From: an uncultured Chlorobiaceae bacterium
Lineage (GTDB): Bacteria; Bacteroidota; Chlorobiia; Chlorobiales; Chlorobiaceae
Length of the DNA stretch: 64,000 nucleotides
Assembly: GCA_903851385.1 (NCBI GenBank)
Contig: CAINOC010000014.1
Location: 1 to 64,000, forward strand
Direction: 5' to 3'
Both the position numbers and the translations under genes were made by a program. Position 1 is the stretch's first letter; each line of letters opens with the position of its first letter. Shown piece by piece: positions 62,897-64,000 of this stretch. The notes under the pieces are model-generated. The model had not been told where the DNA came from. It worked only from the letters and a program-made list of their open reading frames with translations, and did not search any database.

Positions 62897-64000
62897 ATGC
62901 AAGACACAGACTCCAGAAATTCTCTTACAGTTACCGATAACCGAACAGGCCAATCCTACGAGATTCAAATTGAAGAGGGGGCTATTCGCTCCGCTGAGCT
63001 TCGTCAAATCAAGCTCTCACCCGATGATTTCGGTTTATTGGGTTATGACCCCGGTTATTTGAACACTGCATCCTGCAAAAGCCAGATCACCTTCATCGAT
63101 GGTGATAGAGGCATTTTACGTTACCGCGGCTATCCAATCGAGCAGCTTGCCGAAAAAAGCACTTTTCTTGAAACTGCATACCTTCTCATCAAGGGCGTCC
63201 TTCCTGACAAGGAACGACTCGCCGTCTGGACATATAATATCCGGCACAATACACTGACGCATGCAAATGTGATCAAGTTTATGGAAGGATTCCGTTATGA
63301 TGCCCATCCAATGGGTATTCTCGTTGGTACCGTTGGCGCCCTGTCGACCTTTTATGCTGATGCAAAGAATATTGCCGATGAAGAGTCACGAAAGCTGCAG
63401 GTTCGCCGACTTATCGGCAAAATACCTACGATTGCAGCAATGAGTTACCGCCATAGCATGGGGTTTCCCTATGTTCTTCCTGAGGATGACTTGAGCTATA
63501 CAGGCAATTTTCTCTCGATGATGTTCAGAATGACTGAGATGCACTACAAGCCGAATCCGGTTCTTGAGCACGCTCTTGATGTTCTTTTTATTCTCCATGC
63601 CGACCATGAACAGAACTGTTCAACCAGCGCGGTAAGAGCTGTAGGCAGTTCAGGTGTTGATCCCTATTCCGCTCTCGCTGCAGGTTGTGCGGCTCTTTAC
63701 GGTCCATTGCACGGCGGAGCCAATGAGGCGGTTATTCACATGCTTAAAAAAATTGGTTCTCTTGACAAGGTGCCCGCTTTTATTCAATCAGTCAAAGATG
63801 GTGAAGGGCGATTGATGGGATTTGGCCACAGGGTTTATAAAAATTATGATCCAAGAGCTAAAATTATCAAGAAAGTTGCCTTCGAGGTTTTTGAGGAAAC
63901 CGGTCGCAGCCCTCTGCTCGATATTGCGCTTGAACTTGAAAGAATAGCACTTGAAGACGATTATTTTGTAAGTCGCAAGCTCTACCCTAATGTCGATTTT
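62897..64000 (+). CDS. gltA: citrate synthase (3'-partial)
   Basis: Open from ATG 62897 to the window edge (368 residues seen of ~430-440 expected). Family elements visible are the N-terminal extension with LRQIKLSPDDFGLLGYDPG, the substrate-binding FIDGDRGILRYRGYPIEQLA, and the catalytic-region histidines in LHADHEQNCSTS and GPLHGGANEAVI, followed by GFGHRVYKNYDP. The catalytic Asp near the C-terminus falls outside the window. It forms citrate from oxaloacetate and acetyl-CoA; green sulfur bacteria normally run the cycle in reverse, so its role would be in organic carbon use or biosynthesis. Confidence 0.95.
   Translation, partial: MQDTDSRNSLTVTDNRTGQSYEIQIEEGAIRSAELRQIKLSPDDFGLLGYDPGYLNTASCKSQITFIDGDRGILRYRGYPIEQLAEKSTFLETAYLLIKGVLPDKERLAVWTYNIRHNTLTHANVIKFMEGFRYDAHPMGILVGTVGALSTFYADAKNIADEESRKLQVRRLIGKIPTIAAMSYRHSMGFPYVLPEDDLSYTGNFLSMMFRMTEMHYKPNPVLEHALDVLFILHADHEQNCSTSAVRAVGSSGVDPYSALAAGCAALYGPLHGGANEAVIHMLKKIGSLDKVPAFIQSVKDGEGRLMGFGHRVYKNYDPRAKIIKKVAFEVFEETGRSPLLDIALELERIALEDDYFVSRKLYPNVDF

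Noticed and set aside
1-64000. CRISPR arrays, rRNA operons, prophage or intact insertion sequences.
   Set aside because: No direct-repeat/spacer pattern, rRNA sequence, integrase or complete transposase was found on either strand; the only transposase trace is the IS630 fragment at 13041-13205.

Overview
The window looks like chromosomal DNA of a green sulfur bacterium (Chlorobiaceae, Chlorobium/Pelodictyon type). This is inferred from gene content: a bidirectional group 3b-type [NiFe] hydrogenase (hydBGDA), a five-gene menaquinone operon, MetH, citrate synthase at the right edge, and strictly bacterial housekeeping genes mixed with GSB-style accessory genes. Genus-level placement from memory of families is not proof. 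No phage, integron, CRISPR array or intact insertion sequence is visible.

Layout. 0-3.6 kb: end of a hexapeptide-repeat (gamma carbonic anhydrase-like) protein, a HemY-like FAD enzyme, an MscS channel and an FKBP isomerase. 3.6-7.6 kb: minus-strand hydBGDA hydrogenase operon, then a U32 peptidase-family gene. 9.1-14.7 kb: accessory patch with a type II toxin-antitoxin pair, a 2-TM orphan plus SpoU-type rRNA methyltransferase, a one-protein HTH/ATPase/DUF4325 regulator with a striking repeated operator, an orphan fragment, an IS630 remnant, and a beta-barrel plus Cys-rich protein pair. 14.9-20 kb: methyltransferase, universal stress protein, LonB-like protease and TerC. 20-28.3 kb: aldehyde dehydrogenase plus patatin, YbaK-like deacylase, GT4 glycosyltransferase, the oxidative pentose phosphate set (gnd, zwf, pgl) and a Sel1 protein. 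28.4-34.3 kb: second accessory patch with a stand-alone Nif11-like peptide gene, two PAS/HD-GYP proteins with nearly identical C-terminal halves, and a duplicated non-coding segment. 34.3-39 kb: envelope genes (membrane protein, SIMPL protein, two L,D-transpeptidase-fold proteins, SRPBCC protein). 39.3-43.3 kb: a large RelE-like/UvrD/ankyrin fusion, a pentapeptide-like protein and an HD protein. 43.4-51.3 kb (minus): metH, esterase, mnmA, ETF-quinone oxidoreductase and a 3-methyladenine glycosylase. 51.4-54.5 kb: parA, parB, dapB and a DUF4199-like gene. 54.5-60.4 kb (minus): menF-D-H-B-C. 60.5-64 kb: TPR lipoprotein, HMA metal-binding protein, NYN/LOTUS protein, tRNA-Asp and the start of citrate synthase.

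How the genes work together. The men operon makes the naphthoquinone ring of menaquinone/chlorobiumquinone from chorismate, and ETF-QO would feed electrons to that quinone. The hydrogenase couples H2 to NAD(P)H through its flavin subunit. zwf, pgl and gnd convert glucose 6-phosphate to ribulose 5-phosphate with two NADPH. parA, parB and dapB form the chromosome-partition and lysine/peptidoglycan precursor block, and the two LDT-fold genes act on peptidoglycan.

The most unusual observations are the RelE-like/helicase/ankyrin fusion, the HTH-ATPase-DUF4325 gene with four copies of a 14-base motif (three at exact 21-bp spacing), three REP-like GTAG hairpins, the hydrogenase large subunit that ends exactly at the position where maturation proteases normally cut, the Nif11 peptide gene, and the duplicated HD-GYP region.
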